DNA from: Rhizobium etli CFN 42
Lineage (GTDB): Bacteria; Pseudomonadota; Alphaproteobacteria; Rhizobiales; Rhizobiaceae
Reading direction: 5' to 3'
DNA: 64,000 nucleotides
Assembly (NCBI RefSeq): GCF_000092045.1
Contig: NC_007763.1
Span: 62,001 to 126,000, forward strand
Shown here: piece by piece, positions 32,210 through 41,672 of the stretch
Layout: each line of letters begins with the position of its first letter
Position numbering within the stretch: the first letter of the stretch is position 1
The notes under the pieces: model-generated
Told to the model about the DNA's origin: nothing
Seen by the model: only the letters and a program-made list of their open reading frames with translations
Databases searched by the model: none
Made by a program: the position numbers and the translations under genes

Positions 32210-33478
32210 ATGGCTTATCGTTTCGTCCACACTGCCGATCTCCATCTCGACTCTCCGCTTCGGTCGCTGGCGCTTCGCAACGCCGAGCTGGCCGATCTCG
32301 TGAGTGACGCCAGCCGGCAGGCGCTGATCGCGATCGTCGACCTTTGCCTCGAAGAGCAGGTCGATGCGCTGGTCATCGCCGGCGATCTCTATGACGGCGA
32401 ACAGACGTCGATGAAGACGGCGCGCTTTCTGGCAAGCCAGCTGGAACGGCTGCACCGGGCGGGGATCTGCGTCTTCAAGATCCGCGGCAATCACGATGCG
32501 ATGTCGAAGATCGCCAAGGAGCTGGTGATGCCCGATACGGTAAAGGTCTTCGGCGGCCACGCCGAGACCGTGGAGGCGACGAAGGGCAGCCTTTCGATCG
32601 CGATCCACGGCCTGAGCTTCGCCAAGCCGCAAGCGCCCGACCCGCTTCTGCCGAAATTCAAGTCGCCGGTCGCGGGTGCCGTCAATATCGGCATCATGCA
32701 TACGAGCCTTGCCGGATCGGCCGGCCATGACGTCTATGCGCCCTGCAACGTGCTCGACCTTCACGCCTCGGGATTCGACTACTGGGCGCTCGGGCATCTT
32801 CATCAGCGCAGCCAGTATCCCGGCACGGCAACGATCATCATGCCCGGCATGCCGCAAGGCCGCGACATCAACGAGTCGGGCGTCAAGACCGTATCGCTGG
32901 TGACCGTGGCGGACGACCGGACCGTGACGGTCGACGAGCGGCGAACCAGCATCGCGCAGTTCGAGCGCGTCAATGTCGACCTTACGGGTGTCGATGATTG
33001 GCGTGAGGCGGCCGTGGTGGTCGAGGCGGCGCTGATGGCGCAGCGCGACCGCACGGCTTCGCCGCATCTTGTCGCACGCCTCAGGCTTTCCGGCCGCACG
33101 CCGCTCTCCTGGCAGCTGCGGCGCGATGTTGACCTCATGCAGGCGGAAGCCGAGCGGCGCGGCGACGTGATCGGCCGCACCTGGATCGAGAAGCTGGAAC
33201 TCGCCTTCGAAGCGCCCTCGATCCCCGCAGACGCGTCCGCCGCCGATCCCGTCGTCGAACTTGGCGCGCTGATGCGCGACGAGGTCATCGCCCGCAGCGG
33301 GTTTCGCGACGATGTCAGGGAGATGGTCCGGGACCTGCTCGCCGATTTGCCGCCCGAGAGCCGGGCATTTGCCGGGAATGACGAGACAGGTTTCGAACGC
33401 TTCATCGACGGCCTTCTCGCCGACGGCGCCGAGGATATCGCCGCCCGGATGAAGGTTGCGGAGCGGGGAGACAGCTGA
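32210..33478 (+). CDS. Metallophosphoesterase, YhaO/SbcD-like DNA nuclease
   Basis: The 422-residue protein has the calcineurin-like metal sites FVHTADLHLDSPL (Asp10, His12), IAGDLYDG (Asp59), IRGNHD (Asn94, His95), a later IMHTS and ALGHLHQR. This is the SbcD/Mre11-like layout as found in YhaO. Its stop overlaps the start of the large ATPase gene (TGATG), so the two are translationally coupled and probably form a nuclease-ATPase complex. A long upstream in-frame extension was rejected because the phosphoesterase motif begins at the ATG at 32210. Confidence 0.85.
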   Translation: MAYRFVHTADLHLDSPLRSLALRNAELADLVSDASRQALIAIVDLCLEEQVDALVIAGDLYDGEQTSMKTARFLASQLERLHRAGICVFKIRGNHDAMSKIAKELVMPDTVKVFGGHAETVEATKGSLSIAIHGLSFAKPQAPDPLLPKFKSPVAGAVNIGIMHTSLAGSAGHDVYAPCNVLDLHASGFDYWALGHLHQRSQYPGTATIIMPGMPQGRDINESGVKTVSLVTVADDRTVTVDERRTSIAQFERVNVDLTGVDDWREAAVVVEAALMAQRDRTASPHLVARLRLSGRTPLSWQLRRDVDLMQAEAERRGDVIGRTWIEKLELAFEAPSIPADASAADPVVELGALMRDEVIARSGFRDDVREMVRDLLADLPPESRAFAGNDETGFERFIDGLLADGAEDIAARMKVAERGDS

Positions 33479-36400
33479 TGCGCCTGCGCCGTCTCGACCT
33501 CATCCGTTATGGCAAGTTCACCGACCACTCGATCGATTTCGGCGCGGCCCGTCAGGGGTCGCCGGACCTGCACATCGTCTATGGCCTCAACGAAGCGGGC
33601 AAGTCGACCACCTTCGCCGCCTATCTCGATTTGCTCTACGGCATAGGCGAGCGCAGCACCTACAATTTCCTGCATCCCTACAACACGATGAAGGTCGGTG
33701 CGCGGCTGGAATTCGGTGGCGCGGACCACGAGCTGGCGCGGCTCAAATTGCGGACCGGCAGCCTCGTCGATGATCGGGGACAGGCTGTGAACGAGGCGCT
33801 GCTCGCGGGCGCGCTCGGGGGCGTCGGCCGCGAGGCCTATCGCACCATGTTCTCGCTCGACGACCAGTCGCTCAAGGAAGGCGGCAACGCTATCCTCCAA
33901 AGCAAGGGCGAGCTCGGCGAGCTGCTGTTCTCGGCAAGCTCGGGTCTTGCCGGCCTGAGCCGTTCGCTGGCGACGGCCGTCGACGAAGCCAATGGGATCT
34001 ACAGGAAGCGGTCGTCGAGCACGAAGGTTGCGGAACTCAAACGCTCGCTCGAAGCGCTGAAGGCCGAGCGCAATGCCATCGACACGCTGGCCTCCACCTA
34101 TTCGGGCCTGAAATCGACCCACGAGCGGGCCGACGCCGCCTATGCCGCGACGACGCGGGAACTGGCCGAGGCCAAGGCCCGGCACCAGGAGTTGACGCGT
34201 CTTCTCGGCGCCGTGCCGGCGGCGCTGGAGCTCCGGCGGCTGGACGCCGATGCAGCCGGCATGGGCGACCTGCCGCGGCCGCCGGCCGAATGGTTCACAC
34301 TGCTGCCGCAGCTTTTCCGCGACGAGACGCGCCTGCAGGCGCTTGTCGAAACCGCTGACCGCACGCTGCGCCAGCTTGCCGACGAGATCGAGGCGATCAC
34401 GATCGACGACAAAGCGCTGGCGGTCGCCGCGCATATGGACCTGCTGGATCAGGGCCGGGCGCGCTATCCCGCGGCTGAGAACGACCTGCCGAAGCGCCGG
34501 CTGGCGTTGGCCGAACAGGAAGGCGAGTTGGTGCGGCTGCTGGCCGATCTCGAACAGCCGGACCATGCGACGCCCGAGGCGCTGCTGCTGCCCGCTTCAC
34601 TGATCGGCATCGTCCGCGATCTCATTGAACGGCGCTCCGGCGTCGAGGCGAGACTGGCTGCGGCCGGTCGCGAACTGTTGCGAGCGCGAGAAAATCTCGA
34701 AAGGCTGGACAAGGAAGGCGGCTCGCAAAAGGGAGCCGCGGTTCTCGACGCGTGTCTCGGCCGCATCGAGGTCGCCCTGAGCCGGCTCGCTGGGTCTGAT
34801 CTCGCAATGCGGCTTACCTTGGAAGAACGCACACTTGCCCAGGCGAAGCGAATGCAGGAGAAGCAGTTCGCACAGCTTGCGCCCTGGACAGGTGATGCCG
34901 TCGCCCTGCAGCGGACGACCGGGGCCGAGCCTCGGCAGATCGACGCCTGGCGCAGTCAGGCGAGTTATATCGACAAGCGGATTGCGGATCACGAGGCACA
35001 GCTGCGCGATCTTGGTACCGAGCAGGCGCTGACCAAAGCCCGGATCGCGGCCTTCGCCGCCGGCGGTTCGATAGACGATGCCGAGGCCGCAGGGCTGCGC
35101 GATGCGCGCGATGCCGCCTGGCAGGCGCATCTTGCCAGCCTCAATGCCGCCACGGCCCGGACATTCGAGGAGCGGATGCGCCAGGACGACGTATTGTCCG
35201 CCGGCCGGCTGTCGCGGGCGCAGGAATTGGCCGAGCTGCGCCAGCTCCGTCAGACGGAAGCGGCAACGGCAGCAGCGATCGAACGGCAGAGGGAACTGCT
35301 TGTCGAGGCGCGCGCCGAACAGGATGCGCTCGCCGAGCGCATCGGTAGTCTGCTGCCCGATGCGATCGACTGTCACCCCGAAGCGGTGGCGCGTATTGCC
35401 TCGCTCGAGGCATGGAGCACCAGGCGAGCAGCGGCGCTTTCCGCCTGGGACGATCTGCAGCTGGCCGAAGACGCGGTGGACGCGCTACGCCTCGAACTGG
35501 ACGGGCATGTCGCGACGCTTGCGGCGAGCCTTGCGGATGCCGGTTACAATGGCGTCGACCAATTGTCGGTCGCCGACCTGATACAGACTGCGAACAATAT
35601 GCTTGCCACCGGCAAAGCGGAACAGGCGGCGCGGCAGGCGCATGAGAAGGCGCTCGACGATCTCAATCGCGATTTCAGGGAACGCGAGCGCGACCGGCAG
35701 GAGGCGGAAGCCGCCATGGCGGCCTGGGAGCGGGAATGGGCGGAGGCGCTGTCGCGAACCTGGTTTGCCGACAAGGCCGGTTCGATGGCCGCCGTCCGCG
35801 CAATGCTGAATGCGCTCGCTACACTGCCCTCCATCCTGAAGGAGAGGGATGACCTCGCAAGTCGTGTTGCCGCGATGGAGCGCGACCAGCAGCAATTCCG
35901 CGAGCATATTGCCGGTCTTCTTATAGACTGCGGCCTCAGCCGGCCGGCGGTGGATACGCTCGCCTCCGCAAACGCGCTCGTGGAACGTCACGAGGCGGCG
36001 CGGCATGCGGCGCAGCTTCGGGCAGACCGGCAGGCAGATCTCGAAAAGCAATTGGAAAAACGGCGTGCGCTGGAGGAGGAATTGGCCGTTCACAATGCCC
36101 GCAAGGACGAATTGACCGGCTATTTCGCCACAGACTCGCTTGCTTCGGTCGAAGCATTCCTGAATCAGTCCCGAGAGCGGGACCGGCTGGAGGAGCGGGC
36201 GGCCACCTTGCGCCACCAGATCACCGAGGCATTGCGTATTGCAAGTTTTCCCGAAGCCGAACGGCGCCTTGACGGTGTCGATGCCTCTGCGGTCGAGCGC
36301 GACGCCATGGAGCTTGGCGCCCGGATCGAGGATCTTACCGAGCGTGCGAAGCTTCTCTATTCCGACGTGTCGCTGGCGCGGCAGAAGCTCGAGGCCGTCG

Positions 36401-36948
36401 GCGGAGACGACGCTGTGGCCCGGATCGAGGCCAAGCGCCGAACCATCTTCCTCGAGATCGAGGAACTGGCGGTGCGGCATCTGACGCTGCGCGCCGGCAC
36501 GCTCGCGGCCGAACAGGCGCTGCATATCTATCGGGAAAAACACCGCAGCTCGATGATGAACCGCGCATCGGAAGCCTTTCGCCTGATCACCGGCGGCAAT
36601 TATTCCGGCCTGACGACCCAGCCCGACCGGGACAAGGAGATATTGATCGGCGTGTCGCGCGACGGTGGTTCGAAGCTGGCGGACGCGATGTCGACCGGCA
36701 CTCAGTTCCAGCTCTACCTCGCGCTTCGGCTGGCGGGTTACGAGGAATTCGCAGCGTTTCGCCGGCCCGTACCCTTTGTCGCCGACGACATCATGGAGAG
36801 CTTCGACAATCCCCGCTCCGAAGAGGTTTTCCGCCTGCTCGGCGAAATGGCAAAGGTCGGACAGGTTATCTACCTGACCCACCATTGGCATCTCTGCGAG
36901 ATCGCGCGAGACGTTGTTCCGAACGTGACCATACATCAACTGCCGTGA
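33478..36948 (+). CDS. Large SMC-like AAA ATPase, YhaN/SbcC-like
   Basis: The 1,156-residue protein has a Rad50/SbcC-type split ATPase. Walker A GLNEAGKSTT is at residues 36-45, and the C-terminal signature and Walker B region (MSTGTQFQLYLALRLAGYEEF, then VPFVADDIMESFDN) lies in the last 90 residues. Between them are long charged, Gln/Arg/Glu-rich stretches consistent with coiled coils. With the preceding phosphoesterase it resembles SbcCD/YhaON complexes that process DNA ends or hairpins. I see no zinc-hook CXXC, which fits YhaN rather than SbcC. Confidence 0.85.
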   Translation: MRLRRLDLIRYGKFTDHSIDFGAARQGSPDLHIVYGLNEAGKSTTFAAYLDLLYGIGERSTYNFLHPYNTMKVGARLEFGGADHELARLKLRTGSLVDDRGQAVNEALLAGALGGVGREAYRTMFSLDDQSLKEGGNAILQSKGELGELLFSASSGLAGLSRSLATAVDEANGIYRKRSSSTKVAELKRSLEALKAERNAIDTLASTYSGLKSTHERADAAYAATTRELAEAKARHQELTRLLGAVPAALELRRLDADAAGMGDLPRPPAEWFTLLPQLFRDETRLQALVETADRTLRQLADEIEAITIDDKALAVAAHMDLLDQGRARYPAAENDLPKRRLALAEQEGELVRLLADLEQPDHATPEALLLPASLIGIVRDLIERRSGVEARLAAAGRELLRARENLERLDKEGGSQKGAAVLDACLGRIEVALSRLAGSDLAMRLTLEERTLAQAKRMQEKQFAQLAPWTGDAVALQRTTGAEPRQIDAWRSQASYIDKRIADHEAQLRDLGTEQALTKARIAAFAAGGSIDDAEAAGLRDARDAAWQAHLASLNAATARTFEERMRQDDVLSAGRLSRAQELAELRQLRQTEAATAAAIERQRELLVEARAEQDALAERIGSLLPDAIDCHPEAVARIASLEAWSTRRAAALSAWDDLQLAEDAVDALRLELDGHVATLAASLADAGYNGVDQLSVADLIQTANNMLATGKAEQAARQAHEKALDDLNRDFRERERDRQEAEAAMAAWEREWAEALSRTWFADKAGSMAAVRAMLNALATLPSILKERDDLASRVAAMERDQQQFREHIAGLLIDCGLSRPAVDTLASANALVERHEAARHAAQLRADRQADLEKQLEKRRALEEELAVHNARKDELTGYFATDSLASVEAFLNQSRERDRLEERAATLRHQITEALRIASFPEAERRLDGVDASAVERDAMELGARIEDLTERAKLLYSDVSLARQKLEAVGGDDAVARIEAKRRTIFLEIEELAVRHLTLRAGTLAAEQALHIYREKHRSSMMNRASEAFRLITGGNYSGLTTQPDRDKEILIGVSRDGGSKLADAMSTGTQFQLYLALRLAGYEEFAAFRRPVPFVADDIMESFDNPRSEEVFRLLGEMAKVGQVIYLTHHWHLCEIARDVVPNVTIHQLP

Positions 36949-36994
36949 CAGGTCGCAAAGAAACGCCGCGCCACTTCTAGTTTCGGCAGGGAGA

Positions 36995-37417
36995 TCAATT
37001 TTGCCACGGATCCAGCACGATAATGCCGGCGCCTTCGAAATCCCGGACATTGCGGGTAACGACGGTCAGGCCGTGAACCAGGGCGGTCGCGGCAATCAAG
37101 GCATCGGCTTCATTGCGCCGGTCTGGAACATGCAGATGCGCGCAGCGCGTCGCGACCGCATCGTCGATCGGCACGATACGGTCGGCGAATGCCGGTCGAA
37201 CCTGATTTTCCAGCCACGCACGAAGACGAGCGCCCTGCGCTGCATCGCGGCGCTGCACGCCGAGTATTCCACGTTCCAATTCCAGGATCGTCATGGCGGA
37301 GATGCATAGGCTTGTTGCATCTTGCGCTCCAGCCCATGCGACCACGTTCGCATCGGCCTTGCCGTCTCCGACCTTGCGTAGTTCGGAAACAACATTGGTA
37401 TCCAGCAGATACTTCAA
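36995..37417 (-). CDS. PIN-domain toxin, VapC/FitB type
   Basis: The 140-residue protein has the PIN acidic residues in MKYLLDTNVVSELRK (Asp6), ISAMTILELERGI (Glu) and NEADALIAATALVHGLTVVTRN (Asp pair). These proteins are Mg-dependent ribonucleases that cleave tRNA or mRNA. The gene overlaps the antitoxin stop as ATGA, the usual order of vapBC pairs. Its length and motifs look intact. Confidence 0.88.
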   Translation of the reverse strand: MKYLLDTNVVSELRKVGDGKADANVVAWAGAQDATSLCISAMTILELERGILGVQRRDAAQGARLRAWLENQVRPAFADRIVPIDDAVATRCAHLHVPDRRNEADALIAATALVHGLTVVTRNVRDFEGAGIIVLDPWQN

Positions 37418-37668
37418 GATAGATCGACTCCTCGGGGGGCGATCTCAACACGAGGCAGATCGAAGTCGATATCCGACAGGCCTGGCATTGAGAGAGCATC
37501 GACGAGAGTGCGGGGCTTGCCGGTTAGCCGCTCGAATTCGTCATAGGTCATCAACACGTGGGATGGCTTCCCACGATCCGTGATGATGACCGGACCATTT
37601 TGCGCCGCCTTCTTTGCCCTGCTCACGTCGTGATTTAGTTCGCGGCTGGAAAGATGTGTCACGCTCAT
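37414..37668 (-). CDS. Phd/YefM-type antitoxin
   Basis: The 84-residue antitoxin has an N-terminal DNA-binding half (SSRELNHDVSRAKKAAQNGPVIITDRGKPSHVLMTYDEFERL), typical of Phd/YefM proteins, and a C-terminal acidic/hydrophobic tail for toxin binding. The ATG at 37668 has GGAGG 7 bases upstream. A palindrome directly in front probably serves autoregulation. Confidence 0.88.
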   Translation of the reverse strand: MSVTHLSSRELNHDVSRAKKAAQNGPVIITDRGKPSHVLMTYDEFERLTGKPRTLVDALSMPGLSDIDFDLPRVEIAPRGVDLS

Positions 37669-37680
37669 AATCCACCTCCG

Positions 37681-37700
37681 ATGTAGGCACTTACCTACAT
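37681..37700. promoter_or_regulatory. Palindromic operator of the toxin-antitoxin pair
   Basis: Arms of seven bases, atgtagg and cctacat, flank a six-base centre just upstream of the antitoxin ribosome-binding site. This is the expected place for an antitoxin or toxin-antitoxin complex to repress its own promoter. Binding is inferred. Confidence 0.55.
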
Positions 37701-37913
37701 ATAGCATCCGGAGAGTGAAAGGCAAGATCAGCCATAACGCTCCGGAGCTGATCGGGCAACCGATCGCGGCGACGTCGGGTCACGATCGCGAAATTGATAC
37801 GGGCCTAAACGATGTCGGGATATTGGCTTCCCAGATCATCTTTGATCTAGTCTCGACTCTCAGCCGGGCAGCCCAGCCGCGGCTGGCATCCTAAGAGCGA
37901 GAGCCGTATTCTC

Positions 37914-38828
37914 ATGACCACTCACCGCTTCATTCCGACGATCTTTCACAATGTCATCGGCTCTCTTCCGCCCGCTTGGCATATCGCTGACGGCGATACC
38001 GTCGTCACGGAGACGCTCGACGCCATCGGCTATGACAAGGACGGCATCCGGCGGACCTCCGGTCCCAACCCGATGAACGGCCCGATCTTCGTCGAAGGCG
38101 CCGAACCCGGAGATGCGCTGAAGGTCGAGATCATCAGCATGATCCCTACACGGGACACTGGTTTTACCCGGAGCATCGTCGCGGCCAATGTCATCGATCC
38201 CGAAACGGTTCGCGACCTGCCGCCGCGCGATATGGCGATTTGGGCCATCGATCGCGAAGCCTTGACCGTACGGTTGTCGGAGCCGGTTGCCGGCCTTGAA
38301 AATTTCATTCTGCCGCTCGCCCCGATGATCGGCTGTTTCGGCGTGGCACCGGGTTTAGGTCAGGCGATTTCGACGGCGACGAGCGGGGAATATGGCGGCA
38401 ATATGGACTATCGCCGGTTCGGTCCCGGCACCACAGTTCGTTTCCCGGTATCGGCTCCCGGTGCGCTTTTCTTTCTCGGCGATTGCCATGCCATCCAGGG
38501 CGATGGTGAGATCGTCGGTACCGGCGTCGAGACCACCTTCGAAGTGACGGTGCGACTGACGGTGGAAAAGAAGGCTGGCCTCATCTGGCCGCGCGGCGAA
38601 ACCGCCGAAGACATCTTCACCATCGGCAATGCCCGGCCCCTCGATCAGGCGCTTCAGCATGCCACCAGTGAAATGCTGAACTGGCTCGCATCGGACTACG
38701 GCCTTGACAAGACGGCGGCAAGCCATTTGCTGGGTCAGGTGGTGCATTACGATGTCGGCAACGTCTTCGATCCGGCCTATACGATCGCCTGCCGGGTTGC
38801 CAAGAAATGGCTGGTCCGCCGATCGTGA
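37914..38828 (+). CDS. Acetamidase/formamidase family protein
   Basis: The 304-residue protein matches the FmdA/AmdA family: GPIFVEGAEPGDALKVEI near residues 56-73, APMIGCFGVAP, GGNMDYRRFGPG and the metal-site-like FFLGDCHAIQGDGEIVGTGVE. It probably hydrolyses a short-chain amide to ammonia plus acid in the cytoplasm, giving a nitrogen source. It stands alone, convergent with the peptidase-like gene that follows. The substrate is not readable. Confidence 0.85.
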   Translation: MTTHRFIPTIFHNVIGSLPPAWHIADGDTVVTETLDAIGYDKDGIRRTSGPNPMNGPIFVEGAEPGDALKVEIISMIPTRDTGFTRSIVAANVIDPETVRDLPPRDMAIWAIDREALTVRLSEPVAGLENFILPLAPMIGCFGVAPGLGQAISTATSGEYGGNMDYRRFGPGTTVRFPVSAPGALFFLGDCHAIQGDGEIVGTGVETTFEVTVRLTVEKKAGLIWPRGETAEDIFTIGNARPLDQALQHATSEMLNWLASDYGLDKTAASHLLGQVVHYDVGNVFDPAYTIACRVAKKWLVRRS

Positions 38829-38844
38829 CGGACCGGGTTACGGG

Positions 38845-39747
38845 TCAGTCGTAGCGCGACAGGAAGCCGGAAACCGTCGTAAGGCAAAGCTGCTTTTCCT
38901 CGACATGCGGCATGTGGCTGGAATGTTCGAAGAGCACCCACTCGCAGCGGGGCACGCGTTCGAGATAGGGCCTCACGACCAGCGGCGTCGCCTCGTCGTA
39001 CTTGCCGGAGATCAGCAGCGTCGGCGCTTCGATGCGGTCGAGCCTGTCTTCGATCGTCCAGTCCTTCATCGTTCCGATGACATGGAATTCGGTCGGGCCG
39101 TTCATGTTGCGATAGACTGTGTTGTCTTCGTCCATGATCGCGAAGGTGCGTGCAACTTCGGGCGGCCATGGCGCCACGCGGCAGACATGGCGATCGTAGA
39201 ACGCGCGTGAGGCGGCGATGTAGTCCGGATGGGTGAGGCTTCCCGCCTCTTCATGCTTCAGCAGCGTGTCCTGGACCTCTTTCGGCAGTTCCTGGCGGAG
39301 CCGATTGGCTTCGGCAACCCAGGTGTGCATGTTGGCCGGGGAGTTGGCAATGACAAGCGCCTTCAGACCTCGCGGCCGGCGCACAGCATGTTCGGCGCCG
39401 AGCATGCCGCCCCAGGATTGGCCCAGGAAGGCGTAACGATGCTCGATGCCGAGATGGGCGAGCAGAGCGCTCAGCTCTTCGAGGAAGAGGTCGACCGTCC
39501 AGAAGTCCGGGCCCCTGTCGGGAAGGCGGGTGGAATTGCCGTTGCCGAGCTGGTCGTAATGGATCACCGCGCGGCCATCGAGAGCGGCGATGTCCCTGAA
39601 GGAATCGACATAGTCATGCGTGCAGCCGGGTCCTCCGTGAGCAACGACGAGAGGCAACTTGTCGCTATCGAGTGAACCGGTGACGCGGTACCAGGTCCGG
39701 TAATCGCGAAAGGGCAGATAGGCTTCACTTGTTGCGACTTCGGTCAC
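38845..39747 (-). CDS. Proline iminopeptidase-like alpha/beta hydrolase (pip paralogue 1)
   Basis: The 300-residue hydrolase has the oxyanion motif [13 protein letters not shown], the nucleophile elbow [11 protein letters not shown] (Ser), the acid SGKYDEATP (Asp) and the final HSSHMPH (His). It belongs to the prolyl/proline iminopeptidase branch that releases N-terminal residues from small peptides or amides. The GTG at 39747 (GGAG 6 bases upstream) suits the family start. A GTG at 39813 overlapping the regulator stop would add a 22-residue hydrophobic leader. It is co-directional with the LuxR gene and probably its target. Confidence 0.85.
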   Translation of the reverse strand: MTEVATSEAYLPFRDYRTWYRVTGSLDSDKLPLVVAHGGPGCTHDYVDSFRDIAALDGRAVIHYDQLGNGNSTRLPDRGPDFWTVDLFLEELSALLAHLGIEHRYAFLGQSWGGMLGAEHAVRRPRGLKALVIANSPANMHTWVAEANRLRQELPKEVQDTLLKHEEAGSLTHPDYIAASRAFYDRHVCRVAPWPPEVARTFAIMDEDNTVYRNMNGPTEFHVIGTMKDWTIEDRLDRIEAPTLLISGKYDEATPLVVRPYLERVPRCEWVLFEHSSHMPHVEEKQLCLTTVSGFLSRYD

Positions 39748-39809
39748 CGACTTCTCCAATCCTCGAAGGTTCGGAAACCATAACGCGGCGGCGACGGCGA
39801 AGGCAGCTA

Positions 39810-40604
39810 TCACAAGTTATAGGGTGACCAGGTCTGAGTCGGCCGGTCTTCAAGCAGGCGGTAGTGGGTGGCGCGCACCACAGCCTGCGTTCGATTGCGG
39901 GCGCCGAGCTTCTTTGCTGCGGCATTGAGATGCATGACCACGGTGGGTACGGAACGGTCGATGATGCGGGAGATTTCCTTGGCCGAATAGCCTTCCGCAG
40001 AATGGCGCAAACATTCGCGCTCCCGTTCTGTCAGGCGGATGCCGACGCTTTTGTCCTTCCTGTCGAAAAGCGCATAGGCTGTCTCGTGAAAAACATGCGC
40101 CAGCAGGTTGAAGTCGGCGATATAGCGCAGCGCATGTCGTTCGAAATCGCTGTTCCGGCCGAAACGGATGCCGGTGACGGTCGCGTAGTCTCCGCGCGGC
40201 ATATGCACCGGAACAGTGACGCCGGTAGACATGTCGCGTTCACTCAAATAGCGCGTCACCGGTGCAGTGTCCTCGCTCATAAAGCGCCTGATCAGCGTAT
40301 CGGCGTCGGGATCATAGTTCCAGAAAAACGGTGCGGAGGTGCGCAGCGCCACCTGTTGGACCGGATCGATGCGGAAATAACCGCGATCGAACCAATAGTC
40401 GTGCATGTCCTCGGCGATGTTCCTGAGCTTCAGCAGCGACGGTACCATGATCACGCCATCAATATCATAGGGTACCGGCGTATAATCATAGATGAGGGCC
40501 TCGAAGCCCAGCTGCTTCATTGCCTCGAAAGCCTGGTCGATCCGGCCCTCCAGCGTTTCATGCGTCGTAAACTGCCGTCTGATCATTCCGATGTCATCAA
40601 GCAT
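39810..40604 (-). CDS. LuxR solo of the plant-signal-responsive (PipR/OryR-like) subfamily
   Basis: The 264-residue regulator has an autoinducer-type sensor (about 20-180) and a C-terminal LuxR helix-turn-helix ([21 protein letters not shown], then [16 protein letters not shown]). Aligned with TraR, Asp70, Pro71, Trp85 and Gly113 are kept (Asp80, Pro81, Trp95, Gly128). Trp57 is Met67 and Tyr61 is Trp71. Those two changes are the described hallmark of LuxR solos that answer plant compounds instead of acyl-homoserine lactones. DNA-binding residues Glu195, Leu199 and Gly205 are conserved. No luxI gene is in the window. It lies between two peptidase-like genes and beside a peptide importer. Confidence 0.9.
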   Translation of the reverse strand: MLDDIGMIRRQFTTHETLEGRIDQAFEAMKQLGFEALIYDYTPVPYDIDGVIMVPSLLKLRNIAEDMHDYWFDRGYFRIDPVQQVALRTSAPFFWNYDPDADTLIRRFMSEDTAPVTRYLSERDMSTGVTVPVHMPRGDYATVTGIRFGRNSDFERHALRYIADFNLLAHVFHETAYALFDRKDKSVGIRLTERERECLRHSAEGYSAKEISRIIDRSVPTVVMHLNAAAKKLGARNRTQAVVRATHYRLLEDRPTQTWSPYNL

Positions 40605-40634
40605 GGGCGTCCCCGGTTCGGCAAGCGCCCTACC

Positions 40635-40650
40635 CTATCACTTCTTATAG
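40635..40650. promoter_or_regulatory. Weak candidate operator in the luxR-pip divergent region
   Basis: CTAT and ATAG flank eight bases in the intergenic space between the divergent luxR-type and second peptidase genes. It is shorter than a typical 18-20-base lux box, so the assignment is tentative. Confidence 0.25.
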
Positions 40651-40730
40651 CTGGCACGGAGCGCGATTTCCGGTAAAAATTTAACCATGCCCAAATAATG
40701 AGCAAGGGATATTTTCTGCTGGAGCAATCA

Positions 40731-41621
40731 ATGTGGCGTGAATTGCAGCCGGACGCGCGATTTGAGGTCGGTGTGGATGGCTATCGCGTCGTCGCCTATA
40801 GTTTCGGGTCCGGCGACGAGACGGTCTTCTGCCTGAATGGCGGCCCGGGCCTGCCGTGCGACTATTTGCGCGAGGCGCACTCCTGTCTCGTCGACAAGGG
40901 TTGTCGTGTCATCGCTTTCGACCAGCTCGGCACCGGCGCTTCCGACCGGCCGGACGATCCCTCGCTCTGGACGATCGGCCGTTATGTCGAGGAGACGGAA
41001 ACGGTGCGCAAGGCGCTGGGGCTCGGCAAGGTCCACATGCTCGGCCATTCCTGGGGCGGGTGGCTGGCGATCGAATATGCGCTGACTTACGCTCAGAACC
41101 TCAAAACGCTGGTTCTCGAGGATACCGTCGCCGACATGCCGCATCTGATCTCGGAACTGGAGCGGCTGCGCGCGGCACTCGGTCCCGAAACCGTCTCGAT
41201 GATGCAGAAGCACGAGGCGCAGGGCACCTATAATCATCCCGAATATCTCGCCGCCGTCACCATCCTCAACCACCGCCATGTCTGCCGTCTGCCGGAATGG
41301 CCGGCGCCGGTCCGCCGCTCGCTCGACGACTGGAACATGGCGCCCTATGAGACGATGCAGGGGCCGAACGAGTTTCTCTATATCGGCAACCTCAAGGACT
41401 GGAACCGGATTGCCGATCTGCCGCGGCTGACGCTGCCGGTGCTGATCACCGCGGGAGAGCATGACGAGCTGACCCCGGCCTGCGCGCTGAGGATGAAGCT
41501 GGCGCTGCCGAATGCCGAGCTCAAGGTGTTTGCCAATGCCAGCCACATGCCCTTCTATGAGAACCCGCAGGATTATTATCCGGCGCTTCTCGATTTTCTG
41601 GCCCGGCACGAGGCAGGCTGA
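40731..41621 (+). CDS. Proline iminopeptidase-like alpha/beta hydrolase (pip paralogue 2)
   Basis: A 296-residue paralogue of the peptidase on the other side of the LuxR gene. It has FCLNGGPGLPCDY, the nucleophile elbow MLGHSWGGWLA, ITAGEHDELTP and NASHMPF as the catalytic set. The ATG at 40731 has GGAG 7 bases upstream, and another ATG at 40698 lacks such a site. It is divergent from luxR and starts the unit running into the peptide ABC importer, so it may process what the importer delivers or the inducing signal itself. Confidence 0.85.
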   Translation: MWRELQPDARFEVGVDGYRVVAYSFGSGDETVFCLNGGPGLPCDYLREAHSCLVDKGCRVIAFDQLGTGASDRPDDPSLWTIGRYVEETETVRKALGLGKVHMLGHSWGGWLAIEYALTYAQNLKTLVLEDTVADMPHLISELERLRAALGPETVSMMQKHEAQGTYNHPEYLAAVTILNHRHVCRLPEWPAPVRRSLDDWNMAPYETMQGPNEFLYIGNLKDWNRIADLPRLTLPVLITAGEHDELTPACALRMKLALPNAELKVFANASHMPFYENPQDYYPALLDFLARHEAG

Positions 41622-41672
41622 TGCAAGAGGCAGTGGACCGGAGCCGACGAAGTCAAAGGGGCGATCGCCGTC

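Noticed and set aside
32803..34566. Minus-strand open frame of 587 codons opposite the YhaO/YhaN-like genes
   Set aside because: It crosses the junction of two genuine genes on the other strand, and its composition is typical of antisense reading of GC-rich DNA.
35485..37050. Minus-strand open frame of 521 codons opposite the large ATPase
   Set aside because: It lies opposite the conserved C-terminal ATPase domain and shows no domain of its own.
37726..37753. Hairpin with arms gatcagc and gctgatc between the antitoxin and the formamidase-like gene
   Set aside because: The loop is 14 bases long, no T-run follows, and no gene ends there, so I could not support a terminator or operator call.
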